Of a stretch of DNA of 64,000 bases, positions 54,282-62,389 are shown piece by piece. The stretch is taken from positions 1,860,001 through 1,924,000 of the forward strand of contig NZ_JACHMB010000001.1 in assembly GCF_014204795.1 (NCBI RefSeq). The letters run 5' to 3'. The translations under genes and the position numbers were made by a program. The notes below the pieces were generated by a model. The model saw only the letters and a list, made by a program, of their open reading frames with translations. It was not told where the DNA came from and made no database searches. Each line of letters begins with the position of its first letter. The first letter of the stretch is position 1. This stretch comes from Nonomuraea jabiensis. Lineage in GTDB: Bacteria > Actinomycetota > Actinomycetes > Streptosporangiales > Streptosporangiaceae.

Positions 54282-54929
54282 ATGGCTACTCAGACTCCCG
54301 CCCCGGCCGCCGGTCTGCGCGAGACCAAGAAGCACGAGACCCGGCAGCTCATCTCCGACCACGCGACCCGGCTGTTCATCGCCCAGGGCTTCGAGGAGAC
54401 GACCATCGCCGAGATCGCCGCCGCCGCCCGCGTCGCCAAGAAGACCGTCACCAACTACTTCCCACGTAAGGAAGACCTGGCCCTGGACCATCAGGAGGAG
54501 TTCGCCGCCTCCCTGGGCCGTGCCGTCACCGCACGACGCCCAGGGGAATCAGCGCTGGCCGCGCTGCGCCGCGCGTTCGCCGACGCCGTGGCCACCCAGG
54601 ACCCGGTCGCCGGATTCTCCGGCCAGGAGTTCGCCCGCATGATCGCCGACAGCCCCACCCTGACCGTCTGCCTGCGCGGCCTGCACGACCAGCGTGAACA
54701 CCACCTCGCCCAGGTGCTCGCCGACGTCACCGCTGCGCCGTCCGACGACATCACCGTACAGACCGCCGCCGCCCTGCTGGGCAGCGTCCACCGGGTGCTG
54801 TTTCACCGCATCCAGACCCTCACCCTCGCCGGACACCCCAACGACCAGATCGCCCACACCATCGCCGCCGAAGCCGCCCAAGCCTTCGACTTGCTGGAGC
54901 CCGCCCTGGCCGACTACGCCTCCGCCTGA
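54282..54929 (+). CDS. TetR family regulator
   Basis: 215 residues. HTH: TIAEIAAAARVAKKTVTNYF followed by PRKEDL, typical of the MftR-like TetR subgroup. The ligand domain is all-helical with no recognised effector. Divergent from the small-protein/VOC operon with a perfect dyad between, so it likely represses both. Confidence 0.88.
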   Translation: MATQTPAPAAGLRETKKHETRQLISDHATRLFIAQGFEETTIAEIAAAARVAKKTVTNYFPRKEDLALDHQEEFAASLGRAVTARRPGESALAALRRAFADAVATQDPVAGFSGQEFARMIADSPTLTVCLRGLHDQREHHLAQVLADVTAAPSDDITVQTAAALLGSVHRVLFHRIQTLTLAGHPNDQIAHTIAAEAAQAFDLLEPALADYASA

Positions 54930-55411
54930 TGCGAGCCATGGGGCCTGCTGCTCGGGCAAGCTCGGCGCCGGACAGTCGCTGCCGGGCCCCGCGAGGGGTA
55001 CCTCGTGGCCGTGCTGCCTGGCCTCGGGCTTCCTGGGCGTCGTGCATCTGCCGGCGGGACTGCTCAGCCGCGTCGGTGGGTAACCACCGCAGCCAGCCGC
55101 ACCCGCGAGCTCGATTCGCCCAGCGGAGTGGCCACCGCGCTCAATGGCGCGAGCTCGGTGTGCAGCGCGGCCAGGGCGCGCACGCCTGGGGTGCCTCGAA
55201 CGCGCGCTCGAGCGGCGCTCCACCCTCGCGGGCCTGGCTGGAGGCAACCCAGCACCGCTATTTCGCCGCAGCCCCTGATCAGCGAGCACGAGGGCGCGCC
55301 AGCCGCAAGGTCACCAAGGAAGCGGGGATCGGAACCGTCTGGGCCCCGCGAAAATCAGCAGCTGAACCATTCGTGCGACCGCTCACAAGCCGCCGGATAT
55401 GATCCCTGGCC
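54930..55411. other. Gap with one unrecognised coding-like remnant
   Basis: No intact gene. On the minus strand about 55078-55275 one frame reads with protein-like composition (TPGVRALAALHTELAPLSAV, RVRLAAVVTHRRG), but no family is recognised and no start is supported. The rest shows nothing. Confidence 0.3.
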
Positions 55412-56086
55412 GTGACCGAGCCGGACTTCCTTCGAGCCACGCGTACGTCCTACGACGCCATGGCCGTTGACTACGCGCGCTGGATCGAGGGCGAGCTGGC
55501 GGCCAAGCCGCTGGACCGGGCGATACTCACCGGATTCGCCGAACTCGTACAGGCCGCGGGTACAGGACCTGTAGCTGACGTCGGATGTGGTCCTGGCCGC
55601 CTGACGGCGCACCTGCACGGCCTGGGATTGCCGGCGTTCGGCGTCGACCTGTCGCCACAGATGATCGCAGTGGCGCGACAGACGTATCCGGGCCTGCGAT
55701 TCGAGGTTGGTTCGATGACTGCCTTGGACCTGCCCGACAACACCCTCGCCGGCATTGTGGCCTGGTACTCGACCATTCACGTCCCGCAAGAGCAGCTTCC
55801 AAAGGTTTTCGCCGAGTTTCATCGGGTGCTGGCGCCAGGCGGCCATCTGCTGCTCGCGTTCCAGGTCGGCGAGGGGGTGTCGCACTGGACGGAGGCGGCG
55901 GGTCACGCGATCTCGCTCGACTTCCACCGGCGGGAGCCCGACCATGTCGCTGATCTGCTCAACCAGGTCGGACTCGTCGTGTGCGCTCGACTGCTGCGCG
56001 AGCCTGATGACGACAGTGACTATCCGGAGGACACGCAGCAGGCATTCCTGCTGGCTCGCAAATTTGCTGACGATGGCCGGCCGTGA
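55412..56086 (+). CDS. Class I SAM-dependent methyltransferase
   Basis: 224 residues from a GTG at 55412. Motif I VADVGCGPGRLTAHL, acidic motif II FGVDLSPQMI, post-I ALDLPDNTLAGIVAWYS and a FHRVLAPGGHLLLAF strand define the fold. Acceptor unknown. Codon use is slightly less GC-extreme than upstream genes. No operon partner is evident. Confidence 0.87.
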   Translation: MTEPDFLRATRTSYDAMAVDYARWIEGELAAKPLDRAILTGFAELVQAAGTGPVADVGCGPGRLTAHLHGLGLPAFGVDLSPQMIAVARQTYPGLRFEVGSMTALDLPDNTLAGIVAWYSTIHVPQEQLPKVFAEFHRVLAPGGHLLLAFQVGEGVSHWTEAAGHAISLDFHRREPDHVADLLNQVGLVVCARLLREPDDDSDYPEDTQQAFLLARKFADDGRP

Positions 56087-56157
56087 CAGCCACCTCACCC
56101 CCGCTTACATTCTGGGGCGGCTGCTGCAGGGGGCGTTCACGAGTGTGGTTGAGCAGC

Positions 56158-56525
56158 GACGATGACGGCCCGGCGAAAACCACTCGCTGGTCAGCCTTGC
56201 TCCTGTGGTCTGGTCGATGACCGCGAGCATGGCGGCTCGCCAGTCGTAGTCCTCGTCGCGTTCCTCGAAGTCGACGAAGAAGTCCGTCATCGCCTGCCGA
56301 CCGATGCCGGTATGGTCTTCCCGCTCAGCCGGTTGTGGGAGTTGACGTTCCACCAGGCGCTGTAGGCCCGGGCCCCCTGGCGGGATTGCCGGTGTCGTAG
56401 GGGAGCAGGACGGCTTTGGGCGGCGCCGGCTCATGAAGCTGGTACGGCGCATCTCCGCCGAGCCTGGCGGCGAGCTGGTTATCGGCCTATCCGGGGATTG
56501 CTTCGATAGGGCTACCTGGAGCGTA
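56158..56525 (-). pseudogene. Decayed copy of the DUF6461-like gene
   Basis: Frames give LAARLGGDAPYQLHEPAPPK, then after a deletion AYSAWWNVNSHNRLSG, and AMTDFFVDFEERDEDYDWRA followed by AMLAVIDQTTGARLTSEW. Each piece aligns to the intact gene at 58031-58753 (AARLAGNTPYRLHEPAPP, VYSAWWNVNANNLLS, DYDWRAACLALIDHTTGARL). The central third is missing and frames shift. A dead duplicate. Confidence 0.78.
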
Positions 56526-56549
56526 CGTGGTGACGCGGGCGCGGATGCG

Positions 56550-57353
56550 TCAGGTCCAGGTCGCCGAATCCGGGTCGATGCCTCGATCGCGGGCGTTGGC
56601 GTCGATGATGTCACGGAGCCAGATGGTCAGGCCCGGCTCGATCGCGTCGAAGTAGGCCGTGAAGCCAGGATCGGCGACGTACTTCCTTCCCAGGCAGACA
56701 TGCATCGAAAGGGTGCAGTCGAAGTACGCCTGAATGGAGGCCCTGTGCCGTTCCGCCAGAGCATTGGCTTCGGCACTACCTGGCCTGACGCCGGCGCGCT
56801 TGGCTGCTGCCAGGTCGTCCTCGATCGTTGCGATATTGTCCGCGATCCGCTGCCAGTCCTCGGAGGTCCTGCCCGCGACGCGCTCGGCGTACTGCGCCCA
56901 TTGAGCTGTGTCGCCCCACCGCTCACGTGCGCCTGCGACCAGTGACGGCTCCCAGCGCTGCCCGAAGATCGCGACTTGTTCCTCCGGGGAGAGCAGGATG
57001 CCGTCGCGTGCGGCTTCGATCATGCGATCGACCGCGTCAACCATGGTCTGCAAGCGGGAGATGCGATCGAGGAGCTGGGCGCGCTGTTGTCTCAGCGGCA
57101 CGGTCAGGTCGACCGTGGGAGCATCGAGGAGTTCACCGATGTCGTCGAGGGACAGACCGAGCTCGCGGTAGATGAGCACCCGGTGGATGCGTGCGACGTC
57201 AGCCGCGGAGTAGAGCCGGTAACCGCCGGTGGTTCGCCCGGACGGGCGGACGAGCCCGATAGCGTCCCAGTGATGGAGGGTGCGGATGGTGACTCCCGCG
57301 TGCGATGCCGCGGCCCCGACGGTCAGCCCGCCGGGGCCCGCGGCATCGTCCAT
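56550..57353 (-). CDS. MerR regulator with TipAS-like ligand domain
   Basis: 267 residues from the ATG at 57353; GTG 57368 or 57410 are alternatives. MerR HTH: ASHAGVTIRTLHHWDAIGLV, then a coiled coil. The C-terminal TipAS-type domain (about 125-255) includes FGQRWEPSLVAGARERWGDT and YFDCTLSMHVCLGRKYVAD. TipA-type proteins bind thiopeptides or other drugs. It lies about 45 bp downstream of the VOC gene on the same strand, suggesting a VOC-MerR drug-response operon. Confidence 0.88.
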   Translation of the reverse strand: MDDAAGPGGLTVGAAASHAGVTIRTLHHWDAIGLVRPSGRTTGGYRLYSAADVARIHRVLIYRELGLSLDDIGELLDAPTVDLTVPLRQQRAQLLDRISRLQTMVDAVDRMIEAARDGILLSPEEQVAIFGQRWEPSLVAGARERWGDTAQWAQYAERVAGRTSEDWQRIADNIATIEDDLAAAKRAGVRPGSAEANALAERHRASIQAYFDCTLSMHVCLGRKYVADPGFTAYFDAIEPGLTIWLRDIIDANARDRGIDPDSATWT

Positions 57354-57396
57354 CGCGGTATCGGTCACGCCGTCGAGTCTGACATGCACGTCCGAC

Positions 57397-57915
57397 CTAA
57401 GCAGTTTCACCCCCTTGAGGGAGCATGTAGCCGTTCTCTTTGAGGTGACGTGCCTCGGCGCTGTCGGGGTCGAAGGGACGGGCCGCGGTCATGATCACGC
57501 GAGCGTTCTCCGGCGTGATGACTTCCAGTTCTACGGTGTTCCACGGAGTCTTTCGCGGTTCCGACGTGCATCCGGGCACCAGCGCGGTGCACGCCTGCGC
57601 GATCTCGTCGACCTGGCTCAGTACACAACTGAAGCCGATGCTCACCGTTGAAGGGGCCGGAAGGGCGCCGGTCGGGACGAGCAGAACGTCCTGGAACGCC
57701 CACCGTCGAAGGTGCGTGACCTGGCCCGGGACCGTGAACAGGTCGATGAAACCGAGCCCGCGGGTCCAGAAATTCACGGACGCGGCCAGGTCCGGCGTCG
57801 GCACGGTGACGAACATCGGCATGCCGTAGATGCCCCGGAAAATCTCAGGTGGCTTCACGTCGGGCCCGGGCGGAGGAACAGGGCTGATATCGAATGCCTC
57901 GTAGTAGTCGGTCAT
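57397..57915 (-). CDS. VOC family protein, bleomycin-resistance-like
   Basis: 172 residues. VOC features: MPMFVTVPTPDLAASVNFW, GLGFIDLFTVPG, SIGFSCVLSQVDEIAQ and WNTVELEVITPENARVIM. Heads the two-gene operon with the TipAS-type MerR. Sequestration or modification of a small toxic compound is plausible for the pairing but not shown. Confidence 0.8.
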   Translation of the reverse strand: MTDYYEAFDISPVPPPGPDVKPPEIFRGIYGMPMFVTVPTPDLAASVNFWTRGLGFIDLFTVPGQVTHLRRWAFQDVLLVPTGALPAPSTVSIGFSCVLSQVDEIAQACTALVPGCTSEPRKTPWNTVELEVITPENARVIMTAARPFDPDSAEARHLKENGYMLPQGGETA

Positions 57916-58030
57916 GCGTTCATCGTGGTGCCTGACGCAACGTTAGGGTCAAATCCGGATCAGCACTGCCCGAGGGCCTTCCCAGCCCGACCTGAAGGCC
58001 GGCGAACTGCGGGCGCCGACCGTTCAGGGG

Positions 58031-58753
58031 TCAGCGGGTCGCGTCAGGCATGCGGACCGTCACGTAGGGATGCGGCTGCTCCAGCCACTCGCCGGTCAGC
58101 CGCGCCCCGGTGGTGTGGTCGATGAGTGCCAGGCAGGCGGCCCTCCAGTCGTAGTCGGCGCGGTCCTCGTCCTCTTCCTCGTCGGGGTCCTCGGACGCGG
58201 GAGCGGCGAAGAAGTCCGTCATCGCCCGCAGTTCGGGCCATCGAGCCAGGCCGGCATGGTGTTCCTGCCGCCCGGGGAAGAGCGCGTCGATCGTCAGGAT
58301 GAGTTCGCCTCCGGCCGCGAAGCTCAGCAGATTGTTGGCGTTGACGTTCCACCAGGCGCTGTAGACGCGCGCTCCCTCACTGAGCCGCCGGAGCACGGCG
58401 GGGCTTGCCCCGAGGTGGCCCCACTCGAAGAGAAGCGTGGTCGAGCCGCACCGGTCGAGGAGCACGGGGTAGGCGTCGCGTTCGGGTGGCCTGATGGCGC
58501 TGGGCGGGGCCGGCTCGTGCAGCCGGTAGGGCGTGTTCCCGGCGAGCCGGGCGGCGACCTGGTCCAGGGTGAGCGCTTGTCCGTCGTCGGGGACCACTGC
58601 CGTCCAGCACATGCCTACGCCGAGCCACTGCGTGCTGTTCATCAGTCGCCGGTAGTGCTCGCGTAGGTCGGCGGTCGGTGGCTGTCCGGTATTCAAGCAG
58701 GGTTCCTCTTGCTCGGCGGGAACGGCAGGTTTGTACCGCAAGCTGCGGCCCAT
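58031..58753 (-). CDS. DUF6461-like hypothetical protein
   Basis: 240 residues if the ATG at 58753 is used; it overlaps the upstream stop as TGATG, a translational-coupling arrangement. A TTG at 58696 with GAGGAA 7 nt upstream would give 221. TQWLGVGMCWTAVV, YPVLLDRCGSTTLLFEWGH, VYSAWWNVNANN and DYDWRAACLALIDHTTGARL resemble DUF6461 proteins of unknown function. An acidic stretch DPDEEEDEDR lies near residue 200. A decayed copy is 1.5 kb away. Confidence 0.68.
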   Translation of the reverse strand: MGRSLRYKPAVPAEQEEPCLNTGQPPTADLREHYRRLMNSTQWLGVGMCWTAVVPDDGQALTLDQVAARLAGNTPYRLHEPAPPSAIRPPERDAYPVLLDRCGSTTLLFEWGHLGASPAVLRRLSEGARVYSAWWNVNANNLLSFAAGGELILTIDALFPGRQEHHAGLARWPELRAMTDFFAAPASEDPDEEEDEDRADYDWRAACLALIDHTTGARLTGEWLEQPHPYVTVRMPDATR

Positions 58754-59361
58754 CAGGTTCTGCGCGAGATGACCATGATGTATTCGCAGGGAGCGTTCGT
58801 TCGGTTGGCGAAACCGTGGTCCGCGTCGGCCTGGAAGAACAGGGAGTCGCCTGTGTTCAGGGTCTCGCTGATCCCGCCGATCGCGACGGTGAGGGTGCCT
58901 TCGAGCACCACGAGTTGTTTCTCCGTACCCGGCGGATACGCGGGCAGCAGCCCGGTAGAGACCTGCGCGGGGAGGTGGTGGACGACCATCTCGGCTCCTC
59001 CCGCGCCCGGGGCCGCGGACACCATGTGCCGCTCGAAGCCGGTTTCCGGGTCACGGAAAACGGGGCGATCGTTCTTGCGCATGACGATGGCCACACCAGA
59101 CGCGGCAGCAGCCGGCGCACCGATCAGGTCCGAGAGCGACGCGCCGAGCGCGTGGGCGATCCTGGACGCGACGCCGATTGTCGGGCTCTTCTCACCGCGT
59201 TCGACCTTGGACAGCATCGCCCGGCTGACCGACGACTGTGCGGACAGCTGTTCCAGCGTCAGGCCTGCCTCCTCGCGGCGTCGCCGCACGTTACCGCCGA
59301 ACGCGCCGGCCAGGTCGTCACCGTGCTGTGGTTCGGCCGCGTTTGCGTCTTGCTCGACCAC
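58753..59361 (-). CDS. XRE-cupin transcriptional regulator
   Basis: 202 residues from a GTG at 59361. N-terminal XRE HTH (TLEQLSAQSSVSRAMLSKVE then RGEKSPTIG) and a C-terminal cupin (about 110-200: EKQLVVLEGTLTVAIGG, GDSLFFQADADHGFAN). Such proteins sense small ligands through the cupin. Divergent from a metallo-beta-lactamase gene with repeated TCTTCT/AGAAGA half-sites between. It is translationally linked to the DUF6461-like gene. Confidence 0.9.
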   Translation of the reverse strand: MVEQDANAAEPQHGDDLAGAFGGNVRRRREEAGLTLEQLSAQSSVSRAMLSKVERGEKSPTIGVASRIAHALGASLSDLIGAPAAAASGVAIVMRKNDRPVFRDPETGFERHMVSAAPGAGGAEMVVHHLPAQVSTGLLPAYPPGTEKQLVVLEGTLTVAIGGISETLNTGDSLFFQADADHGFANRTNAPCEYIMVISRRT

Positions 59362-59407
59362 CGTGCTCCTCGATCGATGGGTATCTCGCCGCCCACAGTG
59401 TAGGGTT

Positions 59408-59432
59408 TCTTCTAAAGAAGATAGAGTCTTCT
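59408..59432. promoter_or_regulatory. Three TCTTCT half-sites, XRE operator
   Basis: TCTTCT (59408-59413), AGAAGA (59416-59421) and TCTTCT (59427-59432) form two overlapping inverted repeats sharing the middle arm. Located between the divergent XRE-cupin and metallo-beta-lactamase genes. Confidence 0.7.
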
Positions 59433-59464
59433 ATCGGAGACGCCCGACGCGACGGAGGTTCCCC

Positions 59465-60283
59465 ATGCGTTTGATCTCGAGAGGCCGGCACCATGCCACG
59501 TTCGAATTCGGCGATCTGCAGGTGATCTCGTTGCGAGACGGGTACATCGACATGCCGCCGACACGGCTCCGTGACGAGGATGGGCGCCCGCTCGATGAGC
59601 TGCCGGCCGCCGTCCCGCTGGCCGGCGACAACTTGCGGCTGTCGGTCAACGCCTTCTTCGTCACCGACGGCACGCGGTCGGTTCTCATCGACACCGGCGC
59701 GTCCAACGCCTGGCACGACCCCACCATGGGATTGATCTACGACGCGCTCGACGAAGCGGGAGTCGACCGCGCGCATGTCACCGATGTGGCCATCACCCAC
59801 AAGCACGAAGACCACGTGAGCGGCCTGATCGCGCCGGACGGTTCAGAGGCGTTCACCAAACTCGAGCGCGTGTGGATCGGCGCGGGCGACACCTCGGTGT
59901 TCACGGGGCGGCTCGAGCCGATCCGCGACCGGGTCGTACCCGTGTCGGAGAAGGTCGCGATCAACGACTGGGCCACCGCGATCCCGACACCGGGCCACAC
60001 ACCCGGTCACACCGTCTACGAGGTCAGGAGCGGCACCGGCCACCTTCTCGTCTGGGGCGACACCGTTCACGTCCCCACGCTCCAATTCGCTCAGCCGAAC
60101 GTGTCCTGGGAGCTCGACGGCAACCAGCCCCAGGCCCGCGCCGCGCGGGCGGCCCTCCTCCAGCGACTGACCCGACCACACCACTTCGTAGCCGGCGCCC
60201 ACCTCGACTCGCCCGGCATCGCCCGTGTGACCCCCTCCGGCGACGGTTATGCGCTGGAATACCTCGCACCACCGATCGGCTGA
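59465..60283 (+). CDS. Metallo-beta-lactamase fold hydrolase
   Basis: 272 residues from the ATG at 59465 with GGAGG 6-8 nt upstream. Metal motif ITHKHEDHVSG, then PTPGHTPGHTVYEV, LLVWGDTVHVPTLQF and the final His in FVAGAHLDSPG. Family members hydrolyse lactones, organophosphates or thioesters; the substrate here is unknown. Likely controlled by the divergent XRE-cupin protein. Confidence 0.88.
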   Translation: MRLISRGRHHATFEFGDLQVISLRDGYIDMPPTRLRDEDGRPLDELPAAVPLAGDNLRLSVNAFFVTDGTRSVLIDTGASNAWHDPTMGLIYDALDEAGVDRAHVTDVAITHKHEDHVSGLIAPDGSEAFTKLERVWIGAGDTSVFTGRLEPIRDRVVPVSEKVAINDWATAIPTPGHTPGHTVYEVRSGTGHLLVWGDTVHVPTLQFAQPNVSWELDGNQPQARAARAALLQRLTRPHHFVAGAHLDSPGIARVTPSGDGYALEYLAPPIG

Positions 60284-60617
60284 TCGGCTCCGGGCCGCGC
60301 TCGCGGTGGCGGCCATCCTGCTCGCGTTGCTCGCCAATGACCACTTCCTCGATCAGTGGCCCCAGGTCCACGAGCCCCAAGGCGAGCCTGACACTCCGCA
60401 GACTCCAGCCGGGACCTTCGACAGCGCTCCATTTGGAGGCCGGAGCAGGCCACGAAACGGCCCTGGGTGGGGCGTTCACGAGTAGGGCCGGCCTGGGACA
60501 GAAGAGAGGTGCCTGAAAGACGCCTGGCTGTGTCCCGCTTCCAACCGCAACCCGGCCGTGCGGAGGATGTGGCGGCGCTGCGACCTGGTCACGCCCAAGA
60601 GCGCCTATGCCCCGGCC
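60284..60617. other. Gap, no gene recognised
   Basis: Frames with partial coding character occur (for example CLKDAWLCPASNRNPAVRRM near 60510-60570), but nothing is recognised. A GGGGCGTTCACGAGT 15-mer near 60470 also occurs near 56130. Confidence 0.3.
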
Positions 60618-61325
60618 TCACTCAAGCAGTGAGCGCTCACCTTCGCACCCCGCAAAATGTCCGAACGGGCTCAAGCGGTCGGTCAGGAAGGCGACGATCT
60701 CGTCCCTGGCCTTGAGCGTGGGATGTCCTTCCTCATCGACGAGGTGGGCGGTGACAACGCTGTGGGGGGTCCCGACCACGTCGGCGAAGAACGGTGGCGG
60801 GCTGGTGTTCGCGGAACTGCCCGGAAGAACACGACCGTCGAAGGCGACGCCGAGGAGTGCCCGGTAGGCGGCGAAGCGCCGGCCGGTGCACCAGCGGTCG
60901 TCGTCGAAGCGGTAGGCGAGAACCTTCAGCCCGTCGCGCGTGATGCGGTCTCGGACCGCGTGCGCGTCCTCGTCGCTGATCTCGAGTCCGGCAGGGTCGT
61001 CCAGCGGCAGTGACGGGTGGTTGACCACCGGCGCGATGACAGCCGGCTCAAGCGCCATGGTGAGAGCGAAGTTGCCGGTGAAGCACAGCCCGATCGCGCC
61101 GACTCCCGGACCGCCGCATTCGGTGTGGGCTTGGCGCGCGAGCCCACGTAGCCATGCCGTGACGGGGCTGGTCCCGCCCCCGGCGAACGCGCGGAACTCG
61201 GCACTGACACACGCGCGGCGGACGACCTCCGTACCACCCTCGACCGTGGGGTAGGCACCGTCGATCCCGAAGAGTGAGGGGACATAGACGGTGAAGCCCG
61301 CATCCCGCGAGCGCGGCGACCCGTG
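60618..61325 (-). pseudogene. Dienelactone hydrolase family, 5'-truncated
   Basis: From GFTVYVPSLFGIDG onward the frame is intact to the stop at 60618. It has the nucleophile elbow IGLCFTGNFALTMA (Cys), the APVVNHPSLPLDD segment, YRFDDDRWCTG and the HLVDEEGHPT His region. Family members carry an N-terminal 60-80 residues that are missing. A scrap in another frame (FPARVAALAG) sits next to the break near 61325. Beyond that the DNA is part of an asparagine synthetase gene on the opposite strand. Probably non-functional. Confidence 0.7.
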
Positions 61326-61337
61326 CGGGGAAGGCGG

Positions 61338-61562
61338 CGCGCCACCGTGCTCACCGGCTCCTTCTCCGACGAGATCTTCGGCGGATACCCGTGGTTCCAC
61401 GACCCCGAGGTGCTGGCCACGGACGCGTTCCCCTGGCAGGGCAGCGCGCCCCGGGTCTGGACCAGTCTCAGCCCCGACTACATCGAGCGGGTGAACCCGG
61501 CCGGCGTCGAGCGGGAGCGCTACCACGCCCTTCTGGAGAAGGTCCCCAGCTGGCGACCGAGT
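61338..61562 (+). pseudogene. Asparagine synthetase (AsnB) internal fragment
   Basis: ATVLTGSFSDEIFGGYPWFH, then DPEVLATDAFPWQGSAPRVW, then ALLEKVPSW match the synthetase-domain loop SGxxxDEIFGGYPWFH of glutamine-hydrolysing AsnB. About 75 residues remain of a roughly 600-residue protein. Both ends are cut; it fills the gap between the truncated hydrolase and the oxidoreductase start. Confidence 0.65.
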
Positions 61563-61599
61563 CCGATGACTGTCACGGGTGTACCGGTTTTGCTGTTCA
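61560..61599 (-). pseudogene. Start of a lost NAD(P)-binding oxidoreductase
   Basis: The minus strand from the ATG at 61599 codes MNSKTGTPVTVIG, the usual beginning of 6-phosphogluconate-dehydrogenase-like or imine-reductase-like proteins (VTVIGLGxMG), then enters the AsnB fragment. It is divergent from the MerR gene at 61650, so it was probably that regulator's target. Confidence 0.4.
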
Positions 61600-61606
61600 T
61601 GGCAGC

Positions 61607-61642
61607 ATCGTCAACGTTGATACCGATGTGAAGGTCAAGTGA
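61607..61642 (-). promoter_or_regulatory. MerR operator region
   Basis: TCAACGTTGA (61610-61619) is a perfect 10-bp palindrome. On the minus strand CTTGACCTT lies at about 61635-61643, reading toward the truncated oxidoreductase start, as in MerR-activated promoters. Confidence 0.45.
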
Positions 61643-61649
61643 GGGTTCG

Positions 61650-62057
61650 ATGCTGATCGGGGAACTGAGCCGTCGGACGGGCGTGAACGCCCATCAGTTG
61701 CGCTACTACGAGGCCCAGGGTCTGCTGGAGGCAGACCGGGGCGCGAACGGTTACCGCGAGTACGACGAGAGCGCCGTGCTGCGGGTGAAGCAGATCCGGC
61801 ATCTGCTTGGTGCCGGTTTGTCCTCTGAGGACATCGCGTACCTGCTGCCCTGTGCGATCGGAGAGGCCCCGGAGCTGCTCGGATGTCCCGAGTTGCTGGC
61901 CGCGATGCGATCACGGCTGCAGCGACTGGACGAGCAGATGGACAGGCTCGCTCAATCCCGCGACGCCCTTGCCGCCTACATTGATGCGGCCGATCGAATG
62001 GCCGGCGAGAGCTACCCACCCTTTGACGATGCCGACCAGGAGCGCGTGTCCGCCTGA
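61650..62057 (+). CDS. MerR family regulator
   Basis: 135 residues. HTH and wing: IGELSRRTGVNAHQLRYYEA, then GLLEADRGANGYREYDESAV; a coiled coil (about 85-115) follows. IRHLLGAGLSSEDIAYLLPC resembles MerR proteins that sit divergently from NAD(P)-dependent oxidoreductases. The presumed divergent target has been cut off by an AsnB fragment. The regulator itself looks intact. Confidence 0.88.
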   Translation: MLIGELSRRTGVNAHQLRYYEAQGLLEADRGANGYREYDESAVLRVKQIRHLLGAGLSSEDIAYLLPCAIGEAPELLGCPELLAAMRSRLQRLDEQMDRLAQSRDALAAYIDAADRMAGESYPPFDDADQERVSA

Positions 62058-62146
62058 GCGATCTGTTGGGTTCTCGGCCGGCTCCGGCCTTCCCGGACAC
62101 CCGCGCTGCGGTCGAATGGCACGGACCAGGGGTGGAGTGAGGACTG

Positions 62147-62183
62147 AGAAGATCGCTTCCCGGCGTGCCTGTGATCGTTTCCC
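62147..62183 (+). repeat. 37-bp direct repeat, copy 1
   Basis: AGAAGATCGCTTCCC, a 9-nt variable core, then GTGATCGTTTCCC. Copy 2 is at 63726-63762 in the same orientation with identical spacing. Internally GATCGCTTCCC and GATCGTTTCCC repeat with a 22-bp period. The surrounding 62058-62389 has no gene. Confidence 0.75.
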
Positions 62184-62321
62184 GGGCTCGGAGGCACTTT
62201 CCAGGCTCGCCCGGCGATTCTGTGGCGTCTCCCATCGAGCGGCACAACGTCGATCAGGAACGTCGGTGCTCGCCGGTGGCGTGACATCCGCCCCGTCGAA
62301 CACAGCTACCGCCGGGCCCTT

Positions 62322-62345
62322 GATCTTTCACATGCTGTGAAGATC
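62322..62345. repeat. Imperfect inverted repeat
   Basis: GATCTTTCACA (62322-62332) and TGTGAAGATC (62336-62345) differ by one extra T. It could be a hairpin or a relic mobile-element end, 45 bp before the next MerR gene. Confidence 0.45.
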
Positions 62346-62362
62346 CCGGCTTTTGCGGTTGA

Positions 62363-62381
62363 GTCTCCCCTGAGAGGAGAC
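62363..62381. promoter_or_regulatory. MerR operator GTCTCC-N7-GGAGAC
   Basis: 19-bp dyad immediately after TTGAGT (62359-62364) and overlapping the AGAGGAGA ribosome site of the MerR gene, as in autoregulated MerR genes. Confidence 0.65.
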
Positions 62382-62389
62382 GGCAGAGT

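Noticed and set aside
56129..60484. GGGGCGTTCACGAGT 15-mer shared near 56130 and 60470 as transposon ends
   Set aside because: The flanks do not match beyond the 15 bases and no transposase or target duplication is visible.
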